A stretch of 64,000 bases of DNA from Salvia splendens. Taxonomy: Eukaryota; Streptophyta; Magnoliopsida; Lamiales; Lamiaceae. The position numbers and the translations under genes are program-made. Shown one piece after another: positions 23,676 through 36,610 of the stretch. The number at the start of each line of letters is the position of its first letter. The first letter of the stretch is position 1. The stretch lies in contig NC_056050.1 in assembly GCF_004379255.2 (NCBI RefSeq), positions 558,001 through 622,000 of the forward strand. The letters are read 5' to 3'. The notes below the pieces were generated by a model that was not told the origin of the DNA, did not search any database, and worked only from the letters and a program-made list of their open reading frames with translations.

Positions 23676-24756
23676 AATAAACTACGACTTCCGGACACAA
23701 ATGCTACTCTCTGTATCACCAAGAATTACTAACTATCAGTGAAAAATGAGATATAAAAACACAAGGACACAATACAAAACATTTGCACTTAAAAATTAAA
23801 ACTAAATATATAAAACAAAACAAAACAAATATCGTTAAACGTAGAATGATGCTCACATAAAGTATGTAGCGTAATATATTATCTCTATATATAATATGCT
23901 TATCAAGATATATATTGTCTAAATTAGAATAAAACACACTGAGACTAACTGTAATGCAGAAAATGATTAAATTAAATCGAAAATATCAAACTCCACAAGA
24001 AATGAAAGAATAAATAGGATCCAATAAAATGAGTACGGCACAAGAAATTAACTAATTACCAAAACAAACACGATCTTATTCAAGAAATGTATAAAACAGA
24101 ATTAACAAGAAGATATTTTCCATATAACCAAAATTCTTATCCATACTTCCATCTAATCCACATCCTTATCCACAAAATAAATAAAACTAGCAAGTAACAT
24201 AGAAAGGAAATTACAGCTTAAATTCGGAAAATTGGCAAGAAATCAATATCTACAGCTTGCAAAGATATAAAGAATATGAAAAAAGCAAGAAAATATTTTC
24301 AAAAATAAGATTAGTAATTAAGAATTAAGAAAAATTGCATCTTTACTACTCTGACTGTCCCCCCAAATCGCGGGACACTGAAAGAGACGGCAAAATATAT
24401 TATTATGAAGTGAAAATGTGTAAAGATTGAATCTTTATGCAAAGACAAGAAAGAGAGAAGCCACATTACAGAAATTGGAGATGAGATCCACTGAAAAACA
24501 GCTGAAATTTTGAGAAAATCGAAAAAAATGGAAACGAAAGATGAGTTTGGTCAACAATTAGTAGATCTAAATCTCTCTCGTTAGAGATCAAGAGAAAGAG
24601 AGAGAGAGCTGACCTTGGAGATATATGTGTTGAGAAATGGAAGGAAATTAAATAGGTGGAATAATCCGGCGGGAGAGGCGGCCGGCGGCGGAGGGAGAGA
24701 GAGAGGATGGAAAAATTGGAGAAGAGAGGAAAAAGAGATCATGGTGGGTGAGGTTT

Positions 24757-24764
24757 AATTTATA
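24757..24764 (-). promoter_or_regulatory. TATA box of the invertase gene
   Basis: On the minus strand the sequence reads CTATAAATTAAA, followed within about 30 bp by a purine/pyrimidine-rich leader (GA/CT tracts at 24590-24740). This fits a transcript start near 24730 and a CT-rich 5'UTR that is then spliced. Confidence 0.55.
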
Positions 24765-25001
24765 GAGGCAAACCAACCAACCAACCATAGATAGAGATAG
24801 GAAATTGTATTTAATGATATAGTAATAGTAATAATTCTTTTTTTGTAATTTACAGGTGTTTTGCCGGTTTGTGTAGTAATTTTGTTGACCAAAAGTTTGT
24901 GGCTCGTGGCTTACCTAACTCCAAAACGAGGGATTAGGATTTGAGTAATGTTGGGTACAAAGATGTGTTTGTGATATGTTTTTAATATGGATCTTGATTT
25001 A

Positions 25002-26582
25002 GGGCATCAATAACCCCGGCCCGGTTTCAGGTCTCAAGTTCCCTACACGTCATCATTCCTCTACAGTTGGGCCCAGGCCCCAACTGCTCTAACCCTGCAG
25101 GCCACAACCCGGGCCGCAACTAATAAATAAAACTATTCACAACGTCAACATATTTAACTCGTAAATGCAATTCGTTGAACAATTGAAACCGAAAAAATGC
25201 ACTATTCATTAGAAATTAACATTACATTTCATAGACGAAGCAAATTAAAAATACTAGAAACCCGGGCCACAACTACTACTTCTTCATTTGGACGCGAAGG
25301 TAGGTGATCATCTCACGGTGCAACTCGAGATCGAACTCCGACATCGTCGAGGTATCCCTCGATGTCAACTCCGTCAGCTGGCTCATCCGCCATATAATAC
25401 TCATCTCCGACAAAGAGTCGGGCATCTTATCCAGAGACGGATTGAACGGCGGTGGCACCATGGCGGAGTTGCTCGCAGTTGCCTTCCCCTTTGCTTTCCT
25501 CTTTGCCACCTTTGTTCCCATCGGGCGGCTCTGAATGCTAGGAGAGGAGCGAAGACGTCGTCGTCCGTCACGTTGAGGTCGATCGCCAGACCTCCTTCGC
25601 TAGAAGAGTAGTTTCCGGAGGCGGAAACTTTGGTCTCTTCGCCGCCCCAGTTGCCGTCGGCTCGGCACCGCTGGTGTACTTCGGGCTCTTCTCGACGAGC
25701 TTCCAAACATCGAAGTACTTGAAGGCCTTCTTCCCGTCAGCGAAGAACGCCTCCTTCGCCTTCTCGACGAGGTCCGCCTCGCTGTGCCCACTCGGCTACA
25801 TCCGGGCTACGTTGGCCCACTTTCCATTCCACTTGCTCATATCCGCCTGGACCCGACCCCAATGCTTGCGCAGCTTCACGTAGCTACGCTCGATCGACCC
25901 TTTAGGACGCTCAGCGTTATACTTCTCAGCAATCCGCTCCCAGAAAACCTTGCCGGACTGCTGGTTGCCGATGATAGGATCCTCGGCGACGTCGATGTAG
26001 TTCCTCGCAAGCCACATTGTCTCTTGCGGACTGTACTTCTTTGGCCCATCCTCCTCGCTGACCTTGCCCTTGCCCCGCCCTTCAGCGGGCTCCATCTCAC
26101 TGATCTCGAACTCTTCGATGTTGAACGGCGATGTTACGTCGACGTTGCTACCGACTCCCGGACTAGGCGTCGGCTGCGATGGTGGCGACGCCGGAATGTA
26201 CCAATTGTTCGAGTTAACGAACTCGTCCATCCGACGTTCATCGCTGTTGAACCACTCCATTGACGCCGAAACAAAGGGTATAATAGAGGATTGAAATGGA
26301 TAATGCACATAAGAATGATGGACGATAGTCTCGTATTTATAGACACAATCGAAAAAAAAATTTGGGGACTTGCGGCCCGGCTCGAAGATCATGCAACGCT
26401 GGGCCGGGACTCGCGGGATGCGGCTCGTGACGCGTTAACGCCGGCCAGGCCGGGCCGCGGGACTGTCACGAGCCGCAAATGCGGCCCCGAGACCGGCCTG
26501 GGCCATGACTCGCCTCCATCCAACGCTTGGGACGGGCCGGGACTCGCGATTTGCGGCCCGGCCCGACACGTTATTGATGCTC
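25002..26582 (-). mobile_element. PIF/Harbinger element with only a Myb-like ORF
   Basis: Ends GGGCATCAATAAC and GTTATTGATGCTC are inverted repeats (12 of 13), flanked by TTA (24999-25001, 26583-26585). The subterminal regions are GC-rich (GGCCCGG-type repeats) around an ORF on the minus strand. No transposase lies inside. It is the same class of element as 5543-7204 but of a different subfamily, lying upstream of the invertase promoter. Confidence 0.88.
25276..26260 (-). pseudogene. Harbinger Myb/SANT-like ORF1, broken
   Basis: The reading starts with Met at 26260 (MEWFNSDERRMDEF). It carries a Myb/SANT-like block (KKYSPQETMWLARNYIDV, then GSIERSYVKLRKHWGRVQAD). A TAG interrupts the frame at 25796-25798, after which the same frame goes on (EKAKEAFFADGKKAFKY). 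Further slips put the C-terminal segments in other frames (YSSSEGGLAIDLNV near 25590, and a terminal helix-rich segment ending at 25276). At least one stop and two frame changes make it inactive. Confidence 0.75.
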
Positions 26583-26922
26583 TTAGTGATAGTTATTTTA
26601 TGTTTTAACATTGGTTATTATTGACGTGTGAATTATAATGAGTTTTGGATTCGAATATTGACTCGACTCATGTTGAAATGATTTTATATACGACTCTTTT
26701 TATTAGAGATAATACGTGTGCGTAAAGAGTAAAATAAGATGAGTGTCGGGTTAAGAGTGAGTGAGTGGGTGACAATATATTTTTTATACCTAATTTATAA
26801 GTTTAATTTATTACAATTATCAAAATTTATCCAGATTTCTAAAATGTGCAAAAATAAAACGTTGATCATGTTTGAAAAAGTGTCACATAAGATTTGACAT
26901 ATCAACATGTAATTAGTTTATA

Positions 26923-27105
26923 CTCCTTTGATTCATGAATATGAGTTTCACTTGTATATATTAGTTTTAAATGATACTTATATGAGTAGAATGAGTTGAT
27001 GGAATATAGAGTCTTTTCACCATAAATGGTAATTATAAACTGGGACTCCTATTCACGGATGAACCAAAATGGAAAAATGGAACTCCTATTCACATACAGA
27101 TAGAG
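26923..27105. mobile_element. Stowaway MITE
   Basis: Ends CTCCTTTGATTCATGAATATGA and CTCCTATTCACATACAGATAGAG pair imperfectly, with TA on both sides; the inner motif is related to the Stowaway at 11476. Confidence 0.65.
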
Positions 27106-27110
27106 TAATA

Positions 27111-27266
27111 CTCCCCTCGTCCCATAATAGATGACATACTTGGGAATTGTTGAGGGGTTGTTGTTTTGTGTGAGGAAGAACTTTTACTAAAAAAATAAAT
27201 GTGACATTTTTTGTAGGACAAATTAAAAATGAAAGTGTGATATCTACTATGGGACGGATGAAGCAG
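27111..27266. mobile_element. Stowaway MITE
   Basis: Ends CTCCCCTCGTCCCATAATAG and CTACTATGGGACGGATGAAGCAG are complementary and flanked by TA. The unit is 156 bp and lies five bases from the previous one. Confidence 0.78.
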
Positions 27267-27621
27267 TAAATAAATGTTACTTTTTCCAATGTAATAATAG
27301 GATTAATTGCAAATTAAATTACTCTCTTAAACTCGATTTGCAATTCCAATGCCACTTAAAAAAACATACCTAACATTTTAGTTTGTTGCAAAACCATAAT
27401 CAACCCTCTAAATTCGACCAATCCCCTTAATTCAAGACATCCACTACCCCCAAGTCCATCAAATCAAAAAAAAATCTTTCATTTCTCGAACCAAACGATC
27501 GAGCCATGGAAACGACCAAATCGAAAGGCCGGATGGCTACCGGCTCTTCCGGTGAAGCCAGTTGAGAAAACAATGCTAGCAAAGAATGAGAAAAAAACGA
27601 AGGGATGTCAGTACCTTTTCA

Positions 27622-28165
27622 TAGGGCTGGCAATTTTCGACACGACACGATAATCCGACACGAATCCGCACGAAATTATTGGGTTGGGGTCAAGTCTTAT
27701 TGGATTCGTGTCCTTATCGGGTTGACCCATTAAGAACCCGATAATTTCGGGTTGGGTTCGGGTCGGATGCGGGTCGGATACGGGTAACCCATTAAGAAAT
27801 AATATTATTATTTTTATTATTATTTTAAAAAATATATATTACTTTAATGTTTTAATTTCTTATAAATTAGGTTTAAATAGTATAAAACGAATTTTAATTG
27901 TGTAAATTAGGTTAAAAATTAAGGTTTAATCGTGTAATATTAGGTTTTAATCGTGTAATATCAGGTTCGGGTTGTTATCGTGTCGTGTCAACCCATATTA
28001 TATCGTCTCGGGTGCGGGTCGTGTTCGGATTTGAAGGTAGCAGGTCGGGTTCGTGTTCGGATTTACAGTTTCCTTAACAGGTCGGGTTCAGGTTAGGCCT
28101 TATTGGGTTGGGTCATTATCAGGTTGACCCGATAACGACCCAATCCGCACGACTTGCCAGCCCTA
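27622..28165. mobile_element. non-autonomous hAT element
   Basis: TAGGGCTGGCAA and TTGCCAGCCCTA form perfect inverted termini. The 8-bp target duplication CCTTTTCA is perfect at 27614-27621 and 28166-28173. Subterminal repeats of the CGGGTCGGGTT type resemble those of the hAT element at 3760. It is 544 bp and non-coding. Confidence 0.93.
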
Positions 28166-28837
28166 CCTTTTCATTTCGGGCAACTGATGCCTTTGTTAAT
28201 TCATAAATATATTCACACCTACTAAATCTCTCGTGAGATTCGTCAAAATCCTAAATATAAAAGTTGTGGTAATTTTTTTTGGTTTAATTGTTGATAATTA
28301 TATACATATTCCGGGTGCTAGTAATTGGCGCGAGATTATCGGAGATTGAGTAGGGTAGTGTTCGGTTGAGTAGATAAAATAGTATTAAGATATAATCTAG
28401 GATTGGGTTGTAAGATTATCTTAGTTATAGAGGGTTAATCATGACTAATTATCCCATGATTATGAGATTGAATCTCATGGACCAAACACACTACATATTT
28501 AATTTTGGGATACAATTTTACAAACTGAACACCTCTAGGAATATCACCTTTGTCGTAACGAAAATTTCTTCTGCTCGTTGGATTTTTGTTGGCTATGTTG
28601 GGCATGTTTTCTTACTTTGTCTCTGTGTTGTCCTTTAGTTGGAGTGCTTCGTAACCTTGTTGCTTCAAGTATTTTTGCTTTTTTTTCCTCTATATTGCTC
28701 ACTACTTATTGATAATTTGAATATTTTGCAGTAATAGTAAAAAAAATTAAATACCTATAATAAGGTATGACTAATTTTATGTACTTTTTCTTAAGTAAGT
28801 ATTAGGTCGAATTAATCTAATCAAACAAAACATAATA

Positions 28838-29091
28838 CTTCATTCGTCCCTAATTAATTGATACTAATTTTCTTTTTTATTCGTCTCCTATTAATTGACT
28901 CACTTATTTTTTACTACTTTTGGTATGAACTACATATTCTACTAACTAATTTCATTCACATTATATTATAAAATGAATATATAAAAATAGGATTCACGTT
29001 CCACAATTTTTTTTAATTTATTTTCTGCTATATATATTTCTTAAAACTCGTACTAAGTCAAATAGTATTAGTTAATAGGGGATGGAGGGAG
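28838..29091. mobile_element. Stowaway MITE
   Basis: CTTCATTCGTCCCTAATTAA at one end and TTAATAGGGGATGGAGGGAG at the other, flanked by TA; 254 bp, non-coding. Confidence 0.78.
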
Positions 29092-29099
29092 TATTACTG

Positions 29100-32000
29100 T
29101 CACATTTAATCTATCGATCTGAATACTTAGTATATGGAGTAATATTTTATAATAATGTTACAAATCTCTATACAAATTCTTAGAATATTAGTAGTAAACT
29201 ACTAGTAGTATTATTTAATTTTTTTGACTAAAGTTTGTCAGCTGTTAAATAATGTTGTAATTGTAATTGTTATATTATAAAACCGATGTGTATATTACAA
29301 ATTAAGATAAATTAAAGCAAAATATTTTCACAGATATTTCAACTTTTTAAGATGATTACGATCCATATATAATTTCAGTAATTTATTCGACTATTCCAAA
29401 GCTTTAGGCAATATTGCCGACATCCAACAACTGATGTAACGATTAAAACTTGATTCTCAATCCAAACTAGAGCAACCATATTTTTATTGTGATGATTAAA
29501 GCAAAAAAAATATATATATAGGAAAAGGAAAATAATAAGCCTAGTGTTGTTAGGTGGAAATGGAAAAAAATAAACTAATTTCATAAATTAAAACATAAAA
29601 TCCCTGACGTTTTATGGAGCACGACATTACGAGTTGTAACATGTGGATGATTAAATTATTGCTTTTTGTGAAATATATTATAGGTAGAGACGGTAGTGAT
29701 AATGACTGGGGAACAATTTTTGACTAAACATAATTAATTAAGGACAATAATATTGATTACAGTAAATAACACGTGAATAATATTAGTATTATATAATTGA
29801 TCTAGATACCAAAAATAATTAATACCGTTAAGATAGATTATTGGAGTTCTCATGTTTTTATAATTTTACATATAAATGTAGAGTTACTTGACAAGAAAAT
29901 TTGATTGGTCTACATATAACTTGCTCAAATAAAATTAAGAGATGAATTATCACATAATTTGTTTGCATTAATTATGAGGTGGAGTAGGTTTCAATAATAT
30001 TTGTGCAACATCGTGCTTCACGAGTTGTACGTCACATCATTTATAAGTATGTTCAGAAAGTGGACCACAATGAACCCTAGTGAAGTGGGCATCTTAATTT
30101 TAATTTATTATTTGTAATTTTATTTATATGATTGAGAAGAATAAAATTAAAATAACAGTCATTGTCATGCTATGTGGACCTCTTCTGATTTCAGAAATAT
30201 AAATTATAAAATTAATTGTTTTAAATTAATTTTATTTTATGTACAAGTTAATGCAGATACGCCATACTTCACATGAGAAATATAGATTGCATCGAAATCG
30301 AATGAAAAAGGTTATATTTTGTGGGGCAATTTTGCATATTTATTCTTGTTTCCTAGTGTAAATTAAAACAAAACAATTTCGTGATCTATGATGGGGGTGA
30401 ATTTAATCTAAAATAAATCCATGTGGGTTTTCCAAACAATGAAATTATCCACGCGTAATTATGTACATATATAATGTTTATTTGCTTGTAATTTCACTAC
30501 TTTCGGCAAATTTTAAATTTACATATCAATTATAAAATATACGCAATAATTATTGAACTTGTAAAATGGAGTAATCTGATTTTGCAATTGATTAAGAGAT
30601 CCAGAGAATATTAAGTAATTGTTGTGTCAATATTTATCTCACATAACATATATAATTAGACGCATATACATAATGTTGTATTACAAAGATCGATAAGTGA
30701 AAATGTGAAATTTACATTAACTAATTAGGATAAATATTTGTCAAAATCTTAATTAGATGCAACATTATATCAAATCGAAAGTTTATTAATTAGCATGTTG
30801 GTTTTAGAAAAAATTACCTTTATGTAATTAGGAGAATTTACATATAGTATATAATTAACAATTTATAGTCTCGAGTGTTGCCTTTCATTTATAAATTCGA
30901 AGATAAAAGGAAAAGGTAAATTTAATTTGTGGTTCCATTTATTTTTATTTTTATTTTTATTTTTATTTTTGAGAAGTCTCTTAGTGGCTCGATAATATAC
31001 GGAAATATGTACAGTAGTTCCAATTTTAATACACTATTTTTTCAGAATAACTTTAATCTCCGCCGAAATAGAATATTAGAATATGGTAAAGCTCTATTTA
31101 TTTATTTATTTATTTTCTTTTTGTACGTTTAGGGCATCTTTGAATAGCATCTTAAAATATATACCAAGAGTTAATCAGGATAACATTTCCTTATTTGATT
31201 ATTCCATATTATCCACATTTATTGGGTTATGTGGCCTTGATTTCCTAACAAAAAGTTCTTCCAATTGTATTCTTTAAATTGGTAAGAAATAATATTTTAA
31301 TTGTTTTTCGTATATCGAGTATACTTAACTTGTTTGATTTAAAAAGAGTTTTTATCACCTAATCGAACAAAATATTATACAGTAATTTGCTAAAATTAAT
31401 TAACTAATTAACTTTTTCTTCAAAATATTAATATTCAATGGAGGTTTAATATAATTATAAGTAGATATAAGTTTTGTTACTTGTTCTTTTCAAACTATTG
31501 AACTACACATCTGTTAATATAAGATCTATAAATAAAGCTCTTATTTGAGTAAAATATAATGCCAATATAACTAGTAGACTCAACAAAATCTTGAAACAAA
31601 ATCTATTCATATTTCTCCATCAACTAGTACTAGCATAATTTAAATTCAAATTCCATACGATTAATTTTATATTTCTAACCCTATTTAATTCTTTCAAAAT
31701 TTTATAGAATAATTAAAAAAACTATAATAGTTGGAAAATCTAAATGAGCCCAAATAAATCTCCTCTCAACAAAAGAAGAAAATAAAAATAAGTTATGTAG
31801 ATACTATAATTATTGCTTAAAACCGAAGAATGAAGTGGAGATCTTATCCACTGCAGCATCAAACAAAAACTAATTAAAACACTATTTTATCATTTTACAC
31901 AATTGTGATTGTGACTGATTTCATAAAGAAATAAATACAAATATATACCATAAAAAGTGCCTTTCCATTGAAAATGCATTTCTTTCACTTTCATAGCATC

Positions 32001-32680
32001 CATAGAAACAGACTTATTGAACACACACACACACACACACACACAAGCACGTGATTTTTTATTTGTGATTTTCAGTAGTAAGTTAAGTTATCAAGAAAAA
32101 GGGGATATTATAATTTAATTGGAGTAGTGTGTCCTACGCATTTAATTAAATTTGTATTATTGGTACGTGAAGATAATGCAATTTTTTGCAAATGATTTTT
32201 TTTTTTTTGTGAATTATACTGTCTTTTGTGTACTGTTGTCACGTTGTTTTTGGTACTATGGATATGGATAAGAAACTCATAAAGATCATTTATGAATCTT
32301 CATTTCAACCAATATTTGACTTTTCAAGCATGCCATTTTGATGGTACATTTGGAATATTAGTAGTAGTAATTTTATAATGAAAATAAATTCTTATAGGAG
32401 TATCATAAGTGGAATTACTTGATATTGCTATAATATCAATTGTTTAAAATTTGTGAATTTTGGTCATATTCGTCTCATTTGCAACTTTAAAAATCTCGTT
32501 GTTTCTAATCTGTACTAAAAAGGAAGGTTTTAAAGAAAATAATATGTCATTATATATTTTTTTAATAAAATCAGGAAATGAATTTTTTTATGCATTTTAT
32601 AATAATTAGAGAAAGTGGAAGTGAAAATTAAAGTTTCGGGACAAACCGAAATTTAACTATAATTTAACTATGTAGTTGAG
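29100..32680. other. long AT-rich gene-free stretch with microsatellites
   Basis: No supportable exon is seen on either strand. There is a TTTTA-type repeat at about 30937-30970, a TTTA-type repeat at about 31096-31116 and an AC repeat at about 32022-32045. The AT level is high and uniform. Confidence 0.55.
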
Positions 32681-32685
32681 TCATA

Positions 32686-32877
32686 TTCCTTTTTGAATTG
32701 TCTCATTATAACTGAGACATTTTTTTCTTTTTAGCAAAAAATAGTACTTTACTATTTCTTCATCTTTCTACCTTTTTCCGTTCCACTTTATTCTCCTTTT
32801 ACTTAACTCATTTCAAACAATTTTTCTTAAATCTCGTGCCGAAAAGAAATGTCTCTACAACAGAGGGATGAAAGGAG
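32686..32877. mobile_element. Stowaway-like MITE
   Basis: The outer ends are degenerate but the inner arms pair (GTCTCATTATAACTGAGAC region against the GTCTCTACAACAGAGGGATG end), with TA at both borders; 192 bp. Confidence 0.55.
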
Positions 32878-33035
32878 TACTTATTATGCCAATTTAAAAT
32901 GAATTCCAACTTTTAAAACAATAAAAACACGAGTTTATAAGTAAATGCACGGAATGTTTAAATTACAAAAAAAAATATAATTAACATTAAGAAGGCATCA
33001 ATTTAAGACATAGTAGTACTTAATAAAGCAGAATT

Positions 33036-33240
33036 TTAACAATCTAGTTGGTAAGACTTTCCCCTCCAATTAATAGGTCGGAAGTTCCAAGTTACTATGG
33101 CCACATGGTAAACGAGGAACCATCAAAAACTTGCACTACTAGAGAGGTAGAAAGTGTAAAATCAATTCGACATGGTCATCTACGTCGAATAAATAACAAA
33201 TCTCCCGAACGCACCGAGAAAGCCCTCGTCACCAAAAAAA
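33036..33240 (+). mobile_element. tRNA-derived SINE-like unit
   Basis: The left part has an A-box-like CTAGTTGGTAAGA and about 30 bp later a B-box-like AGGTCGGAAGTTCC, followed by a 3' A-rich tail ending ACCAAAAAAAAG. The hexamer AGAATT occurs on both sides as a possible target duplication. Boxes are degenerate, so the assignment is tentative. Confidence 0.45.
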
Positions 33241-33283
33241 AGAATTCGGCGAAAATTGTTATGTGAGATGTAATGTATGAAAA

Positions 33284-34922
33284 TCATACCCAAATGCTAG
33301 CAAAAGCTTCTTCAAGAGCCCTTTTCTTGCTTATCTCAAAACTCCATCCACCCGCCCTAGCGGCCTTCTCTGCTCGGATTCTCCTTGTTTCTTCATCTTC
33401 GTATTCAAGTCCCATCATGTCATGACCTGACCCAAGTGGGTTAGGTATGCCCATCGGCCGAGGCTGTGCAATTCCTCCAGCAACTGCAGGTGCGTATTGC
33501 CCCTGTGGAACGTTGCTCGTGCCTGCTTGGGAGCCGCAGGACTGTATTGATGAAGTGAAACGAGATAAATGACACTGAAATGTCCAAATGTGAATCACAT
33601 ACACTATATGTCGAAAAGATTCAATTCAAGATAGAACATATCATTAAACTCTTTATGTTGCCGGTAAAGAGCACGAGGACTCTTTCTTGACCAGTTATAT
33701 CGACAACTAGATATATCACCGCCTTTCTTGGATATGATTAATACCCTTTAGCTCTCTCATAACCGCGACAAAATAGTTTGAGAAACCATTTTGCATGACT
33801 ACTATCCTAAGAATAGGCAACTACGACTACAAATATGACCAAATTCGGCAATGTATGTTAAATGAAGAAACCTATTTTGGCCTTCGTATAGTTAAAGTGC
33901 TCGAATCAAAAAGGTTGGAGAAAACCATATGAAATATATAGGGAAACTCGAAAAAAAACCAAAATAATTTTACACAATAAGAAAAACTCACAACATCGAT
34001 GCCAGTTGTTTGAACTTGTCCTTTGCTTGCTGCTAAAGCAGATGCATATTCCTCAGCCTAATTCATTATATAAAACTAAGCAAGTGATGGAAAAAGACTG
34101 ACTTGCAGGATAAAGTTTTTAGCATAAAACAATGGGACAAAACAAGCGAATTAAGGCACCTTGCGAGCTTGAGCGTTCATGATCTGCTCAGCGTTTTCTC
34201 TCTGGTACTCGGAAATTCTTGCTTCGATAGCGGGAACATTTATCCCCTCAACTAAATTAATTACTGCGAGCCAATGCATTTCAGTTATATGCTAATGTAA
34301 CAACATCTATTTCAATTTGTCGATATACTTACTCATATCTTCTACCTCTTCCAAGTAGTCATTGTATTCACGCAACGATGAAAAGTCATCTTCTCGTTTA
34401 TTGTATCTGCAGAAATAAGCTTAAGAAATTCCTAAGGATGAAATTACAAGAACTCGAGCAACTCGAGAAGATAACAGTAACATAGTCCACCATTCCACAT
34501 CACACGAAAGCAAAAACAACATTACATTTCATTCCAAGAGCAAAACGAAAAAAAGGAATGAACATACTATGCCATACCATTCATTCGTTCAATCCTTATC
34601 CATCAAGATTCAATACTCAATCAAGTTAATCAGATATCAAATTAAATTTTAACCCTAATATCTTTGACAAATTAGAAATCAAACTAAACCAGAAACTGCA
34701 CTGATATTCCAATATTCCAACACACAAATTCAAGAAACAAAAAAGCTAAATCAATCCCAATCTCCGTTATACATTCGATCAAATGCACAATAATGTTTAA
34801 CTTCTAAATTGCATTCATACATTCAAGCAGTTTCATGGAAAGAAAAGCTTCACATACATGCCAGCAATCCTTTTCCTTATGCTCATTTCCTTGGCGAAGG
34901 CGTTCGCTGCAGAAACCACCAT
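33284..34922 (-). CDS. MAT1: CDK-activating kinase assembly factor MAT1 (TFIIH subunit)
   Basis: MAT1 holds CDKD and cyclin H together and anchors the kinase module to TFIIH, in the nucleus. Five exons join with consistent phases: 34922-34858, 34406-34333, 34263-34160, 34057-33992 and 33541-33284, giving 188 residues. The N-terminus MVVSAANAFAKEMSIRKRIAG lacks the RING finger of animal MAT1, as is normal in plants. The MAT1 core follows (YNKREDDFSSLREYNDYLEEV across exons 1-2, then a helical part). The C-terminus RAGGWSFEISKKRALEEAFAS matches the conserved end of plant MAT1. Exon 2 uses the donor GTAAGT after ATG A. A 5'UTR intron is likely between about 35340 and the coding start. No defect is seen. 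Confidence 0.93.
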
Positions 34923-35475
34923 CTCTCTCTATTATCCAATCCGGCCTGAAAAATCTATCCTTTCCTTTGTTCAGTGCTTAAAAACGGAAATGCTTCAAGA
35001 AAATTCCACCTAAAATAACTTGAATCGCCACGATTTCTATAAACCAAAATCTCCAAGCAGATATCTACAGATAAAAGGAAAACAAAGAAGAAAATTCATA
35101 AACATAAAGCTCAACATTCATCGAGATTCAAAGAGCTCCCATGATTAGGTTATTACTCAACAAGTCAATCGAATATTTGAAACAACAGCATTCAAAGGGG
35201 AAATACCACAAATTAACTTCATCAACATACAATCGTCAAAATCAAATAACGGGAAGCTCAAAACTTTATTCAATAATGAATGCCCAATAAAAATCCTACT
35301 GAAAATTGTGATCAAAATAAACTTGAAAAAGATAAGATTATTACTGGAGAAAGAGGGATTGGCTTCTACTTCCCACAGTGGCGAAGCCGGCAGCTGGAAT
35401 TCGTGCAACACGGCGATGCGAGGCGCTGCAAATCGATTTAGCGGCGGCGGCGTCGGTGGAGAAAGATGGAAATTA

Positions 35476-35745
35476 TATTCATTATTTTTTTATTGTTTAG
35501 TTTTTATAAAGTTTACTCCATCATTTCATAGTGAAATATAGAAATTCGTTTCACTTTTCTAAAAATAGAAGTAGTATTTTAAGAAATAGGCTTCACAATT
35601 TAATGCACTATATTCATTATTTTTTTATTGTTTAGTTTTTATAAAGTTTACTCCATCATTTCATAGTGAAATATAGAAATTCGTTTCACTTTTCTAAAAA
35701 TAGAAGTAGTATTTTAAGAAATAGGCTTCACAATTTAATGCACTA
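35476..35745. repeat. perfect 135-bp tandem duplication at the MAT1 promoter
   Basis: The segment from 35476 to 35610 is repeated without visible change at 35611-35745. Each copy has a minus-strand TATAAAAA (35501-35508 and 35636-35643). The inner one lies about 30 bp upstream of a likely MAT1 transcript start near 35470, so the duplication appears to copy the core promoter. Confidence 0.85.
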
Positions 35746-35764
35746 ATTTCATTATTTTCTCGGG

Positions 35765-36070
35765 ACAATTAGTAATAGGAAATCAAGAAAAGCCAACAAC
35801 AGGAGTCGAACCAAGTAAATATGACAGCTGATGCAGGACAGTTAGTAATAGGAAATCAAGAAAAACCAGCAGGAGTCGAACCAGAAAAGCCAACAATAGG
35901 AGTCGAACCAAGTAAATATGACAGCTGATGCAGGACAGTTAGTAATAGGAAATCAAGAAAAACCAGCAGGAGTCGAACCAAGTAAATATGACAGCTGATG
36001 CAGGACAGTTAGTAATAGGAAATCAAGAAAAGCCAGGACAGTTAGTAATAGGAAATCAAGAAAAGCCAGC
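35765..36070. repeat. complex minisatellite with tRNA T-arm-like modules
   Basis: Modules GACAGTTAGTAATAGGAAAT, AAGAAAAACCAGCAGGAGTC and GAACCAAGTAAATATGACAG recur three to five times in varying order. The module GGAGTCGAACC is the complement of a tRNA T-arm. The array abuts the tRNA-like sequence at 36066. Confidence 0.75.
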
Positions 36071-36133
36071 AATGGGAGTCGAACCCAACATGATCTGGTT
36101 ACAAGTCTGCATCGCTGGCCAACTAAGCTAGCT
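36066..36133 (-). pseudogene. tRNA-like relic (Thr-UGU-like loop)
   Basis: Read on the minus strand, AGCTAGC and GCTGGCT can pair as a seven-base acceptor stem. A D-loop-like TTAGTTGG, a loop containing CTTGTAA and a T-arm GGGTTCGACTCCC follow in order. The anticodon stem does not pair well, so I treat it as a degenerate tRNA copy. Confidence 0.4.
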
Positions 36134-36610
36134 AATTGTATTATACTACATCGTTGCATAATTATACGATATATAGTGATAACAAAAATGGGTGGGGGTT
36201 CCTTGAAACCCCCATGACACCACGTAGGTCAGCCTCTGGAGGCAGCACAGCACTGCAGCAAAAAATACAATAATGAGCAGAACCATACACAAAATTTTCG
36301 GATAAATGAAGTTACAACGCAAGCATCTCACTTCAAAAGTCGCGAGCTACCATGGTTGAAGCGAGTGATGCTGCCGAAATGTATGAAGCTTCGTGGTACC
36401 AGCCCACCATTTATAGATAAGAAAGTGTCCTACTGTATTAACTATGAGGTTTGAGGAATGGTTGGGTTATAATGGTTGTACATATATGTCCACATGAAAA
36501 TAAATGTTATGTGTGCAAATTATTATACACTAATAATTCCCAACACAATTGCAAAATATGCAATCAAGCAAAATTAAACAGAGACTAGAAAGAATTTACT
36601 AGACAATGCA

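Noticed and set aside
28321..28540. Possible Tourist-like MITE with GTGTTCGGTT ends
   Set aside because: Two alternative right ends and no clear target duplication; borders cannot be supported.
36066..36133. Functional tRNA-Thr gene
   Set aside because: Acceptor and T-arm look right but the anticodon stem does not pair, so it is listed only as a relic.
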